Below are positions 8,622 through 18,045 of a stretch of DNA of 35,052 nt, one piece after another. The stretch comes from Acidithiobacillus sp. Lineage in GTDB: Bacteria > Pseudomonadota > Gammaproteobacteria > Acidithiobacillales > Acidithiobacillaceae. The notes beneath the pieces were generated by a model. It was given only the letters and a program-made list of their open reading frames with translations, was not told where the DNA came from and searched no databases. The position numbers and the translations under genes were made by a program. Every line of letters begins with the position of its first letter. The stretch's first letter is position 1. The stretch is from assembly GCF_027322205.1 (NCBI RefSeq), contig NZ_DAHVHY010000016.1:1-35052 (forward strand), written 5' to 3'.

Positions 8622-9491
8622 TCAGTGCAAAGCGCGGGACAGGCGGGTCCGGTAAAGCTCCACCAGTGGTCCCTGATTACCCTGCAGAGCGAATATCTTG
8701 AGTACGGTTTTGCGGGCCAGACCGTCCTGATAGTTTTTGTGGCGCTCGACCATCTCGATGAGCTGATCCAGTGCTGCTTCTTCCTGTCCCTGCAAAAGCA
8801 GGAGTAAAGATCGCTGGTACATCGCCTGCGCGCGGAGGTCGCCCTTTTCGCTGGTGATGGTGGTTTCCAGTTCGGACATGGGTGGTGCGCTGCGGGCCGT
8901 TTCGGTGAATTCGAGTAGAGCTTTCAGGCCTTCTACTTCACTTTCCAGTTGAAAAACCGGTGACATGGCATCAATTTGCGCCTGTGCGTCTGCATGACGG
9001 TTTTGCTGGATGGCGAGGCGCGCCAACGCCAGGCGCGCCTGATCATTCCGGGGACTGAGACGGATGGCCTGTTCCAGTAGTTGCTCTGCCTCCACAGGCT
9101 TGCCCTGCGCTATAGCACTCAACGCCTGCGCACGCAGTTCATCGCCAGGGAGAGGGAGATTTTTTTCGATGAACTGGCGGATGGTTGACTCGGGTAGTGC
9201 TCCGGTAAATTCGTCAACGACTTTACCGTCTTTGAAAGCTTTGACGGCGGGAATGCCGCGTACCTGATACTGACGGGACAAGTCCGCGTTTTCGTCAGAG
9301 TTGACCTTGGCGAGCACGAAGGCGCCGTCCATCTCCGCTGCCAGTTTTTCGAGGACCGGACCCAGGGCCCGGCAGGGTGCGCACCAGGGCGCCCAGAAGT
9401 CGACCAGTACCAGCACCTTCCGGGATAGCCCTACGACGGCTTCCTGAAAATTACCGAGATTCACTTCGAGAACGTGTCCACTGACTGTCAT
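8622..9491 (-). CDS. cnoX: Thioredoxin-TPR protein, CnoX/YbbN family (co-chaperone)
   Basis: This 289-residue protein has an N-terminal thioredoxin fold with WAPWCAPC (Cys37, Cys40), GIPAVKAFKDGKVV and the cis-proline region, followed by a helical TPR-type half (PRNDQARLALARLAIQ and others). CnoX/YbbN proteins protect substrates from over-oxidation and pass them to GroEL and DnaK. The E. coli protein has an incomplete active site, whereas this copy keeps both cysteines and may be redox-active, as described for the family in other bacteria. There is no signal peptide, so it is cytoplasmic. It lies between a hypothetical gene and the Do protease, all on the minus strand. Confidence 0.9.
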   Translation of the reverse strand: MTVSGHVLEVNLGNFQEAVVGLSRKVLVLVDFWAPWCAPCRALGPVLEKLAAEMDGAFVLAKVNSDENADLSRQYQVRGIPAVKAFKDGKVVDEFTGALPESTIRQFIEKNLPLPGDELRAQALSAIAQGKPVEAEQLLEQAIRLSPRNDQARLALARLAIQQNRHADAQAQIDAMSPVFQLESEVEGLKALLEFTETARSAPPMSELETTITSEKGDLRAQAMYQRSLLLLLQGQEEAALDQLIEMVERHKNYQDGLARKTVLKIFALQGNQGPLVELYRTRLSRALH

Positions 9492-9607
9492 ACGGACTCC
9501 TGAGAAGAAGAGGTGAGAAAAAGAGGATAGACCGTACTGCCTTTATTTACCGTTTCAAGTATGGCCAAAACGGGGCATTTTCAAGGCGCGGCTGGTTTCC
9601 GGGGCGG

Positions 9608-10162
9608 TTACTGCTGTTCAGCTTGAGCCAGGGCGTCCAGCACGGACTGGAGCAGGCTGCGCCCGAGGGGTCCCATGCCGCGCTCCAGTTTGAGGCGGTC
9701 GTACTGACCCCGGGAGAGAGGGCCAAGGGCCGCGCCCATGCGCGCCATGTCGCCGCCGGCCCGCTGCATCTGACTGGCCATACGGCCCAGCCAGGCGATG
9801 GCTTCCGGCTCACCGCGGCGGGCGGCGAGGATGACGCTGGCCAGACCGGGCGCGGCGAGGGTGGGGTCGGCCTGGTCGCCGGCTTTGGGCAAGGTCTCTG
9901 GATTTTGCAGGCCCATGAGGATGGATTCGATGATGATGCCGTCTTCTTCGTCCAGTCCCTGCAGCAAACCCGGCGCACGCTGCCCGGCCAGAATCTGGCG
10001 GATGACGGTGACCAGATCGCCCCAGCCATTGGCGGCGGCGACGCGCAGACTGTCTTCCAGCGGCGCCCGGAGATGAATATTCTGGCAGGCGGCGATGACC
10101 TGCAGGATGAGGGCCGCGTGGGCGCTGCGGATCTGCTCTCGGCGTTCGGGGAGGACGGGCAT
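9608..10162 (-). CDS. Hypothetical helical protein downstream of uvrA
   Basis: This 184-residue protein is not recognised. It begins MPVLPERREQIRSAHAALIL and is predicted to be mostly helical, with an Ala- and Gly-rich middle, a MASQMQRAGGDMARMGAALG stretch and no membrane segment or signal peptide. The start at 10162 is preferred over an in-frame ATG at 10231 because TGGAG lies a suitable distance upstream and the longer version would overlap the end of uvrA. It follows uvrA by 65 bases on the same strand. Function unknown; its long frame and coding-like composition make it a probable gene. Confidence 0.7.
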   Translation of the reverse strand: MPVLPERREQIRSAHAALILQVIAACQNIHLRAPLEDSLRVAAANGWGDLVTVIRQILAGQRAPGLLQGLDEEDGIIIESILMGLQNPETLPKAGDQADPTLAAPGLASVILAARRGEPEAIAWLGRMASQMQRAGGDMARMGAALGPLSRGQYDRLKLERGMGPLGRSLLQSVLDALAQAEQQ

Positions 10163-10227
10163 GCGGTGAACTCCAGTCAATGGTTGCCGGTTATTTTGCG
10201 GTATTGGCTGCGGGTGTGCAAAAAAGC

Positions 10228-13032
10228 TCAACGATTGAGATGTCGCGCCAGATAATGCCCGGTGTGGGACAGGGGATTGTGCGCCACTTCGTCCGGTGTG
10301 CCGGTGGCGATGATCTGGCCGCCGCCGGAACCTCCCTCGGGGCCGAGGTCGATGACCCAGTCTGCCGTCTTGATGACATCCAGATTGTGCTCGATAACGA
10401 CGATGGTGTTGCCCGCGTCGGCCAGCTTCTGCAGCACCTCGAGGAGCAGGGCGATGTCGTGGAAGTGCAGCCCGGTGGTGGGTTCGTCAAGGATGTAGAG
10501 GGTCCGCCCGGTGTCGCGACGGGAGAGCTCCCGGGAGAGTTTGACGCGCTGCGCTTCGCCGCCGGAAAGGGTGGTAGCCGACTGGCCCAGACGCAGGTAA
10601 CCGAGGCCCACATCCAGCAGGGTCTGCAATTTGCGGGCGACGGAGGGGACAGGGTCAAAAAAGGCCCGCGCATCCTCCACCGTCATCTCCAGGACCTCAT
10701 GAATGTTTTTGCCCTTGTAGTGGACATCCAGAGTCTCGCGCTTATAGCGTTTGCCGCCACAGACGTCGCAAGGCACATAAATGTCTGGCAAAAAGTGCAT
10801 TTCCACCCGGATCACGCCGTCGCCCTCACAGGCTTCGCAACGCCCGCCCTTGACATTGAAGCTGAAGCGGCCGGGATTGTAACCGCGGGTGCGGGCCTCG
10901 CCGGTGGCGGCGAACAGCTCGCGAATGGGGGTGAAGAGGCCGGTGTAGGTGGCCGGATTGCTGCGCGGGGTGCGGCCGATGGGGCTCTGGTCGATGGCGA
11001 TGACCTTGTCCAGTTCTTCCAGCCCGCGCAAATGCTGATGCGGCGCGGGGCTCTGGCTGCTGCCCACGAGCACGCGGGCGCAAGCAGGGTAGAGAGTGTC
11101 GTTGATGAGGGTCGATTTACCGGAACCGCTGACCCCGGTGATACAGGTGAAGAGGCCGATGGGGATACGTGCATCCACTGACTTCAGGTTATTGCCGGTG
11201 GCGCCTTGCACCTCCAGCCAGCGCTGGCTGGCATTGCTACGCCGTCGCTCAGGGACGGCGATGCAGAGGTTGCCGGTCAGATAGCGTCCGGTCAGCGAGT
11301 CGGGGTTAGCGCGGATTTCTTCGGGTGTTCCCTGGGCGATGACTTTGCCGCCGTGGGTACCGGCGCCGGGACCCATGTCCACCACATAATCGGCGGCGCG
11401 GATGGCGTCTTCATCATGTTCGACGACGATGACGGTATTGCCGAGATCGCGCAGATGCTTGAGGGTGCCGATGAGGCGGTCGTTGTCGCGCTGGTGCAGG
11501 CCGATGGAGGGCTCGTCGAGGACGTACATCACCCCCACCAGACCGGCACCAATCTGCGAGGCGAGACGGATACGCTGCGCTTCCCCACCCGACAGGGTTT
11601 CGGCGGAGCGGTCGAGGCTGAGGTAGTCGAGACCGACATCCACCAGAAACTTCAGACGGCTGCCGATTTCCTTGAGGATGCGCTCGGCGATGAGGGCTTC
11701 CTGCCCTTCCAGTTGCAGATGGGTAAAATGCTGCAATGACGCGCGGATGGACAGCGCCGAGACTTCCTGAATGGCCAGCGGGCCAACCCTGACCATGCGC
11801 GCCTCTTCACGCAGGCGGCTGCCATTGCAGACGGGGCAACGCAGGCGGCCCATATAGCGCATGATTTCTTCGCGGATGAGGTTGGACTGGGTTTCCCGCA
11901 AGCGCCGTTCCAGACCGGCAATGACACCTTCAAAGCTCAGCTTGTGACTGTGCGTCCCTTGCTGGACGGTGATGCGTTCGGCACTGCCGTGGAGAATCTG
12001 CTCGCGGATGTCGAAAGGCAGATCCCGCCAGGGGGTGTCCAGGGAAAAATGAAAGTGTGCGGCCAGCGCCGTGAGCAGGGGCGCGTAGTGCTCCTGATGG
12101 CGCTTGGTCCAGGCGGCGATGGCCCCGTCACGCAGGCTCAGTTCTGGGTTGGGGACGATCAGGTCGGGGTCAAAAAAGGTGACCTCGCCGATGCCGTCAC
12201 AGCGCGGGCAGGCCCCGGCGGGATTGTTGAAGGAGAAGAGGCGCGGCTCCAAAGGCGGGAAGGAGCGCCCGCAACCGGGGCAGGCATGGTGAGCGGAAAA
12301 CAGTCGCTCTTCCGCATGCTGCGGTCCCATGAGGACGACGATAGCCTGATCCTCGGCGAGGCTGAGGGCGGTTTCCAGCGATTCGGCCAGGCGCGGCCCG
12401 CTGTCGGCACGCAACACCAGCCGGTCGATGACCGCTTCGATGCGATGCTTGCGCTTCTTGTCCAGGGTGGGGATTTCGTCCAGTTCGAGAAGTTGACCGT
12501 CCATCCGGGCGCGGATCAGGCCGCGGGCGCGCAGGCTGCCGATGATGTCCTCGTGACTGCCTTTGCGGTCACGCAGCACCGGCGCCAGGATCATGAGCTT
12601 TTCGCCTTCGGGCAGGGCCAGGAGCTGATCGACCATCTGGCTGATGGTCTGACTCTGAATGGGCGCGCCGCAGCACCAGGGGGTGCCGGCACGGGCAAAG
12701 AGCAGGCGTAGATAGTCGTGAATCTCGGTGACGGTGCCGACGGTGGAACGGGGGTTATGGGAGGTGGATTTCTGCTCTATGGCGATGGCGGGCGACAGTC
12801 CTTCAATCGCGTCCACATCGGGCTTGCCCATGAGCGAAAGAAACTGGCGGGCATAGGCCGAGAGGCTTTCCACATAGCGGCGCTGACCCTCGGCGTAGAG
12901 AGTGTCAAAAGCCAGCGACGATTTGCCTGAACCCGACAGCCCGGTGATGACGATGAGGCGGTCGCGCGGTAAGGTAAGGGAGATATTCTTGAGGTTGTGG
13001 GTGCGGGCGCCCCGGATATGGATGTGTTCCAT
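10228..13032 (-). CDS. uvrA: Excinuclease ABC subunit A (UvrA)
   Basis: UvrA (934 residues, normal length) is the damage-recognition ATPase of nucleotide excision repair and loads UvrB. Two ABC modules are present: Walker [21 protein letters not shown] near the N-terminus and [18 protein letters not shown] in the second half, with signatures [16 protein letters not shown] and [16 protein letters not shown], each followed by a YxLDEP Walker B. Zinc-finger cysteine pairs occur at [20 protein letters not shown], and [14 protein letters not shown]. The ATG at 13032 begins the conserved [17 protein letters not shown]. It is divergent from ssb with only 85 bases between, so the two DNA-repair genes probably share a promoter region; I could not read a clear LexA box there. 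Confidence 0.98.
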   Translation of the reverse strand: MEHIHIRGARTHNLKNISLTLPRDRLIVITGLSGSGKSSLAFDTLYAEGQRRYVESLSAYARQFLSLMGKPDVDAIEGLSPAIAIEQKSTSHNPRSTVGTVTEIHDYLRLLFARAGTPWCCGAPIQSQTISQMVDQLLALPEGEKLMILAPVLRDRKGSHEDIIGSLRARGLIRARMDGQLLELDEIPTLDKKRKHRIEAVIDRLVLRADSGPRLAESLETALSLAEDQAIVVLMGPQHAEERLFSAHHACPGCGRSFPPLEPRLFSFNNPAGACPRCDGIGEVTFFDPDLIVPNPELSLRDGAIAAWTKRHQEHYAPLLTALAAHFHFSLDTPWRDLPFDIREQILHGSAERITVQQGTHSHKLSFEGVIAGLERRLRETQSNLIREEIMRYMGRLRCPVCNGSRLREEARMVRVGPLAIQEVSALSIRASLQHFTHLQLEGQEALIAERILKEIGSRLKFLVDVGLDYLSLDRSAETLSGGEAQRIRLASQIGAGLVGVMYVLDEPSIGLHQRDNDRLIGTLKHLRDLGNTVIVVEHDEDAIRAADYVVDMGPGAGTHGGKVIAQGTPEEIRANPDSLTGRYLTGNLCIAVPERRRSNASQRWLEVQGATGNNLKSVDARIPIGLFTCITGVSGSGKSTLINDTLYPACARVLVGSSQSPAPHQHLRGLEELDKVIAIDQSPIGRTPRSNPATYTGLFTPIRELFAATGEARTRGYNPGRFSFNVKGGRCEACEGDGVIRVEMHFLPDIYVPCDVCGGKRYKRETLDVHYKGKNIHEVLEMTVEDARAFFDPVPSVARKLQTLLDVGLGYLRLGQSATTLSGGEAQRVKLSRELSRRDTGRTLYILDEPTTGLHFHDIALLLEVLQKLADAGNTIVVIEHNLDVIKTADWVIDLGPEGGSGGGQIIATGTPDEVAHNPLSHTGHYLARHLNR

Positions 13033-13117
13033 GCAGCCGACATGCTCTTTTTGGGGATAATGGGTTAGTATAAGGCTTTCGGGGACGGTCGTCCCCTGCA
13101 GATAAGGAGATCAGACG

Positions 13118-13591
13118 ATGGCGGGAGTGAACAAGGTCATATTGTTGGGGCATCTGGGACGCGACCCGGAGATGCGTTATCAGCCCAGTGGCGGCGCCAT
13201 CGCGAACTTCAGCATCGCGACTTCCGAGACCTTCAAGGACAAGGAAGGCAATAAGCAGGAGCGCACCGAATGGCATCGGGTAGTGCTCTTCGGTCGCACC
13301 GCAGAAATTGCTGGCGAATACCTGCGCAAGGGCAGCATGGCTTATGTGGAAGGCCGCCTGCAGACGCGCAAGTGGACCGACAAGGAAGGGCAGGAGCGTT
13401 ACACCACGGAGATCGTCGGCGATCGTCTGCAACTGGTGGGCGCGCGTGGCGGCGGTGGCGGCGGTGCGGCCAGCTTTGATGAGGAAGATCAATCCCGACC
13501 GAGTGGTGGCGGCAGCAGTGCCGGTGGCGCGCGGAAGAATGAGATGTCGCCCGCGCCGGCAGAGGACTTTGATGATGATATCCCGTTTTGA
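13118..13591 (+). CDS. ssb: Single-stranded DNA-binding protein
   Basis: SSB (157 residues) coats single-stranded DNA in replication, recombination and repair. The OB-fold is clear: [38 protein letters not shown] and [12 protein letters not shown] Gly-rich flexible linker follows (about 110-140), and the tail ends DFDDDIPF, the acidic tip that recruits partner proteins. AAGGAG lies nine bases before the ATG. Nothing unusual. Confidence 0.98.
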   Translation: MAGVNKVILLGHLGRDPEMRYQPSGGAIANFSIATSETFKDKEGNKQERTEWHRVVLFGRTAEIAGEYLRKGSMAYVEGRLQTRKWTDKEGQERYTTEIVGDRLQLVGARGGGGGGAASFDEEDQSRPSGGGSSAGGARKNEMSPAPAEDFDDDIPF

Positions 13592-13898
13592 GGTGGCGCG
13601 AACGCCGGGCATCCTCGCTACTGGTGGCGGAACCGTGATGCTGACACCAAACGGGACTGACTATGGCCTCTTTCGACAAACTGGGTATGCCCCGTCTGCT
13701 CCGTGGCTATTATGCCGTTGACTTTTTCAGCAGCCCCTTAGGCACAGCCTATTGACTATGGTGGCAAGGCGATTCAGGCTGCACTGTGATCCGATAAGGT
13801 AAGAGCCCCACCAGCATGTCACTACGGTTAATGCTCATCATCTGCGTCCACCGCCTTAGGATTGCCGCTGCCATCGATTGTCGGCAGGGGCTTCACCC
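13592..13898. other. Intergenic region, ssb to GGDEF-EAL gene, with one small open frame
   Basis: An ATG at 13663 opens a 30-codon frame to a TGA at 13753-13755, starting MASFDKLGMPRLLRGYYAV. It has protein-like composition but no good ribosome site and I do not recognise it; it could be a remnant. Nothing else is supported here. No terminator with a T-run was seen after ssb. Confidence 0.3.
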
Positions 13899-16800
13899 GT
13901 GAGGGAGTTGTATCTGCCCTCTCCGGACCTACGGGTAAGATCGTCCCGGCTCTTCCTTTTGAACGCCGAAATTCTTTTTGCCTACGTCGCTCTCACCGCT
14001 GTCACCCTGATCCTGACCACCAGCCACCAACCCCAAGATTATGACATTTGGCCCCTTTGGCCTGGCGCAGGATTGGCCACCTTTGCCGTGATGCGTTTTG
14101 GGAAATGGGCGGCCCCCAGCATATTTCTCGGATCCACAGTCGCCAATATCCTGCTGATCGGAATGTCTCCCACCATTGCTCTATGGGTCTCCATGGGGAT
14201 CACTTCCGCCCCCCTCATCGCCTTGGCTGTGCTGCGGTGGTTACGTCCTCGATGGTCCGGTTTCCATTACGTAAGGGATGTAGTCGCTTTCATTGCAGTG
14301 ATGGGCATATTCAATGGCGCAATCAGCGGCTTGGGAGGAGCGCTGGGAGTAGTGGTTGGCTGGGATCATTTTCGCATCAATACGTTCGACAAACTCTGGT
14401 TGAGTTGGTCCGTAGGAGATATCTGCAGCATCCTAGGCTTCACCACGATATTCCTGCTTTGGAATTGGAATAGGCCGCGCTCTTTGCCAGGAGGCGCAGC
14501 AGAGCAGTGGCATCTGGGGTTCACCGCCCTCTTGATTCTGGGGCTCACCGCTGGATTATTCCTGGTTCATTATCCCCCACGAAGCATCATGGAAGGAGTG
14601 GTCGGTCTATTGATACTGCCCTTTCTCTGGGCCTTGACTCGATTTCCCATGGAGGAAGTATATCGTATTGGCCTGATGTCCTACATCATTGCTGCGGTTG
14701 GAACCGCTTTCGGTCGAGGACCTTATCAGGCGGTCACCTTGGTTCAACCGGAGACCATGATGCAAATGGTAGCTATCGGGTTGGCGTGCGTCGGTCTCAT
14801 AGCCGGTGCCATGGTCGCCGAGGCCAATCGTGCCAAACTTGCGCTGCAAACAGCCAACCATGCACTTGAGGATCGGGTCCGCGCACGTACTGCCGATTTA
14901 CAACAAAGCCATCAGGAGTTACTGATTCGTGAATCCTTGTTGTTCTCTTTGAGCGAAATCAATCGCCTCTTTGCCAGCGCTCCCGACCGCGAACTGATTC
15001 CGGTATTACAGCAATTTTGCGAGATCCTGACAGATCGTCTAAGCCTGCAAGCCGTTTGGTTAGGGAAGGTGGCAGCGGGAAAGAATGAGGTGGAGATTCT
15101 CGCCAAAGCCGGGCCGTTGGCCCGGATGCTCGAACAGGTGCATATTTCCGCGAATCCGGATATTCCTGGGGGTGGCGGGCCTACTGCCCAGGTTTTCATG
15201 ACGGGGAAGGCGATGCTTTTTGATGCAGGCGACTCTCACTATGACTCTTGGCGCCCTATGGTCGAAGCCTATCAATTGGGAGGGAGCGCCCATGTACCGC
15301 TACCTTGGTCAGATGGTGGCCGAGGCGTGATCACCTTATATCGTGGCAAAGGAGAGTCCTTTCCACAAGCGATTACCATACTTCTCAATCGCCTTGCCGA
15401 AGACTTGGCGGTTTTTCTTGAGCACCGCGAAGTTGCCTTTGCTCTTAGCACTGCGCAGACGCTCCAGCGAGCCATGATTTCTGCTGGGGATATCGCCCTG
15501 AGGGCCAGGGACGAGCAAGGCATGTTGGATAGCATGTGCCAGAAACTGATCGACAGCGGACTTTTTGTGGCTGCGTGGATTGCCAAGCCGGATGCAAATG
15601 ACTGCTTTGTACCACTCGCTTCAGCTGGAGAACTCGCGGCCAATGCCTTGAAACAGTGGTGGCCTGCGTCGGCCACTATGCCGGAAGGTTATACCGTAGG
15701 TGCCCGCGCGTGGCGCAGCGATACGATGGTTTTCCAGCAGGATTATCTCAGCGATCCGTTGATGGCCCCCTGGCGGGACCAAGGTATGACATACGGTTGG
15801 CGAGCCGCCGCCGCCACTACTATCCATCGACAAGACTCGCGCTGGGGAATCCTGGCGGTAATTGGCAATCAGGTAGGCATGTTTACTCCAGAAGTTCGCG
15901 AGGTCTTGTCCCGCATTGCCGAGCTTGTGGGTCATGGCCTGGATGAAATTTTCCTCAAAAATGTCCTCGCCGAAGGGCAACAGAAACAGAGCTACTTGGC
16001 CAGCCATGACATGCTCACCGGCCTTCCCAATCGCCGGGGATTGACCGAATACCTGCAGAAGGCGTTGCTTCGAGCAGAACGACACCAAACGCTTCTCGCC
16101 CTGGGAATCCTTGATCTGGATGATTTCAAGCCGATTAATGATGTCTATGGTCATGCTGCCGGTGATCTGCTTTTACAAGGTGTCGCTGGGCGATTGTGCG
16201 ATATTCTGCGCGCCTCGGACTTCGTGGCCCGCCTTGGAGGCGACGAATTTGTACTCGTGATGGATGATATCCAAGAACGGGACGCCATCCCCTTGCTACT
16301 CGACAAAATATACGATGCCATTGTGCAGCCCATCGCTCTCGCTGACGGTACCCTGGTAAAGGTGGGCGTTAGCTTGGGTCTTACCATTTATTCCCACGAT
16401 AACGCGGACACTGACCTTGACCTTCTGCTGCGTCATGCCGATCACGCCCTCTATAAATCTAAAAAAGAAAAAAACACGCGTGAACATTTCTGGGTCATCT
16501 ATCCGCCTGATAAGAAGGAGGGTGTAGATCATCATTTGCCTCATGTGTTGCATTTGCTTTACCACGGAGGGTTGCGCGTACGCTATCAGCCGGTTCTGGA
16601 ATTGAGTACAGGAAAAGTGGTGGGTATAGAAGCCCTAGCCAGATTAAGAGATGCAACCGATGAGATCGCTCCTGATAAATTCTTACCCCAACTCCGCAGT
16701 GGCGATCAATGGGCGCTGACCTCAGGCGTAATTGCGCAGGTTCAGAAAGACATGCAAAGCGTGGTTGGGGCTTGTGATAATATATGGGTATCCATCAATG

Positions 16801-17609
16801 TATTGCCGAAATTTATTTGCAATCCCGACGATCGAAAAAAGCTTCTCACCCTTTTAACCGCCACGAATCTATCCCCACAGCGCATCATCCTAGAACTGCT
16901 GGAAAGCAGCGATTTTTTCTCCCATGAGCTGGCTATAGCGGGCATCGCTGATTTCAGGAAGTTGGGTTATCGTATTGCCCTGGATGATGTTGGTAGTGCC
17001 TATGCTTCCCTGTTACGCCTCAAGAACTTGCCAGTAGATGAAATCAAGATTGATCAAGCCTTCGTACGTCATTTAGGCCGCAAACCAGAGGATCTGTACT
17101 TCATAAAATCATTGCTGGACTTGGGTAACGCCATGCATGTGGACGTCATTGTGGAAGGCGCTGAAAGCACCGAAATCCTGGGTGCTCTGCGCGCTATCCA
17201 TGTCCCCATGGCACAAGGTTATGCTATCGCGGCCCCTATGCTCATGCCGGAGTTACATGCCTGGCTGGACAAGCAGATCCCACCGTGCAGTACAGCTACA
17301 CCACAAGGTCTCCTTAGCCTTTACGCCCACAGTGTATGTTATCATTTAGCCATACAGAATCTCGTTGGCCAAGCCCCCAAATTATTTGTGGATATGGCTC
17401 CATGGATACGCCAGCGTTGCCCTACCGCTGTCCGCATCAAAGACCTAGGGCTCGAAGGCAGCGCAGTTGATATTGCCCATACCGAGTACCGCCGCACTTT
17501 AGAGGCTATTGGTAAGAATATTATGTTGGGCAAATCCACTGATCAGGCGGATTTACAGCTGAGCCTTAATCACTTTCAGGAAACATTAAGAGAGGCAAAC
17601 CGTATTTGA
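13899..17609 (+). CDS. MASE1-GAF-GAF-GGDEF-EAL c-di-GMP turnover protein
   Basis: This ~1236-residue membrane protein should make and/or break cyclic di-GMP. Order: MASE1-type membrane sensor with about eight hydrophobic segments (about 15-310), a short coiled coil (ALEDRVRARTADLQQSHQEL), two GAF-like domains (about 345-505 and 520-690), GGDEF (about 700-865) and EAL (about 875-1120). The cyclase motif ARLGGDEF is intact, with an RxxD inhibitory site (RASD) five residues before it. The EAL domain keeps IEALARLRD, SINV, LELLE, ALDDVGSAYASLLRLK, IKIDQ and VEGAE, so phosphodiesterase activity is possible. A ~105-residue C-terminal extension resembles that of the protein at 25071-28292. Start: GTG at 13899 follows AGGGG by 8 bases; TTG at 13878 is the alternative. 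Which activity dominates cannot be told from sequence. Confidence 0.92.
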   Translation: MRELYLPSPDLRVRSSRLFLLNAEILFAYVALTAVTLILTTSHQPQDYDIWPLWPGAGLATFAVMRFGKWAAPSIFLGSTVANILLIGMSPTIALWVSMGITSAPLIALAVLRWLRPRWSGFHYVRDVVAFIAVMGIFNGAISGLGGALGVVVGWDHFRINTFDKLWLSWSVGDICSILGFTTIFLLWNWNRPRSLPGGAAEQWHLGFTALLILGLTAGLFLVHYPPRSIMEGVVGLLILPFLWALTRFPMEEVYRIGLMSYIIAAVGTAFGRGPYQAVTLVQPETMMQMVAIGLACVGLIAGAMVAEANRAKLALQTANHALEDRVRARTADLQQSHQELLIRESLLFSLSEINRLFASAPDRELIPVLQQFCEILTDRLSLQAVWLGKVAAGKNEVEILAKAGPLARMLEQVHISANPDIPGGGGPTAQVFMTGKAMLFDAGDSHYDSWRPMVEAYQLGGSAHVPLPWSDGGRGVITLYRGKGESFPQAITILLNRLAEDLAVFLEHREVAFALSTAQTLQRAMISAGDIALRARDEQGMLDSMCQKLIDSGLFVAAWIAKPDANDCFVPLASAGELAANALKQWWPASATMPEGYTVGARAWRSDTMVFQQDYLSDPLMAPWRDQGMTYGWRAAAATTIHRQDSRWGILAVIGNQVGMFTPEVREVLSRIAELVGHGLDEIFLKNVLAEGQQKQSYLASHDMLTGLPNRRGLTEYLQKALLRAERHQTLLALGILDLDDFKPINDVYGHAAGDLLLQGVAGRLCDILRASDFVARLGGDEFVLVMDDIQERDAIPLLLDKIYDAIVQPIALADGTLVKVGVSLGLTIYSHDNADTDLDLLLRHADHALYKSKKEKNTREHFWVIYPPDKKEGVDHHLPHVLHLLYHGGLRVRYQPVLELSTGKVVGIEALARLRDATDEIAPDKFLPQLRSGDQWALTSGVIAQVQKDMQSVVGACDNIWVSINVLPKFICNPDDRKKLLTLLTATNLSPQRIILELLESSDFFSHELAIAGIADFRKLGYRIALDDVGSAYASLLRLKNLPVDEIKIDQAFVRHLGRKPEDLYFIKSLLDLGNAMHVDVIVEGAESTEILGALRAIHVPMAQGYAIAAPMLMPELHAWLDKQIPPCSTATPQGLLSLYAHSVCYHLAIQNLVGQAPKLFVDMAPWIRQRCPTAVRIKDLGLEGSAVDIAHTEYRRTLEAIGKNIMLGKSTDQADLQLSLNHFQETLREANRI

Positions 17610-17903
17610 TGTTACCCAGCCGAAGTGGCTGAATAATTCAGCAGACAGTTACGGGCACTGGTGGGGGTGCGAGGAAAAGTCAATGTCCCCCGGCATGGTT
17701 CGCATGGGCATGAACGACTGCTCCGTCAGATGATTGGAGTGAGTGATGCAAGACTACTGGGGTGATACCCCCGACGGAAAGACCAAAAGCAAGAGGAACA
17801 GTGCGCTGTCCAGGGCCTGCGCAATATGTAACATAATTAAAACATCTTGTTTCTTTCTGTTACCACTGAAAATCGGCAACTTACTTGAATATACTCGACT
17901 GCC

Positions 17904-17927
17904 TGTTTCATAAATGAAACATTTTTT
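17904..17927 (+). promoter_or_regulatory. TGT-N12-ACA palindrome, possible activator site; also terminator-like
   Basis: TGTTTCAT/ATGAAACA (17904-17921) is an 18-bp near-perfect palindrome. Its centre is 86 bp before the -12 part of the sigma54-like element at 17985-18000, a usual place for an enhancer-binding protein. It is directly followed by six T residues, so the same bases could form a terminator hairpin (stem TGTTTCA/TGAAACA, loop TAAA). Both roles are possible; the spacing and the similar elements at the other two sigma54 promoters favour an operator. Confidence 0.5.
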
Positions 17928-17984
17928 ATCGTCAGCCTTCCACCGATGGTACCATTTTCTATGGAATACATAGAGTTATAGTAG

Positions 17985-18000
17985 TGGCACCATATTTGTA
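17985..18000 (+). promoter_or_regulatory. Sigma54-like promoter of the first activator gene (weak -12)
   Basis: TGGCACCATATTTGTA matches the -24 TGGCAC perfectly with correct spacing, but the -12 GC is GT. The start of transcription would fall near 18011, 35 bases before the preferred ATG at 18046. Confidence 0.5.
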
Positions 18001-18045
18001 TTATGATCGTTGCGATACATTCTGGCGGGTGGGGTGGAATCAATT

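Larger units (their letters stand above)
17610..18045. other. Intergenic region before the first sigma54 activator gene
   Basis: No gene is supported in 17610-17900. A short GC-containing inverted repeat (AGCC-GAAGT-GGCT) lies near 17621-17633. The right part becomes AT-rich and holds the palindrome at 17904-17921 and the sigma54-like element at 17985-18000. Confidence 0.5.

Noticed and set aside
17904-17921. NifA-type upstream activator sequence
   Set aside because: NifA sites are TGT-N10-ACA; this one has 12 bases between and no nif genes are present.
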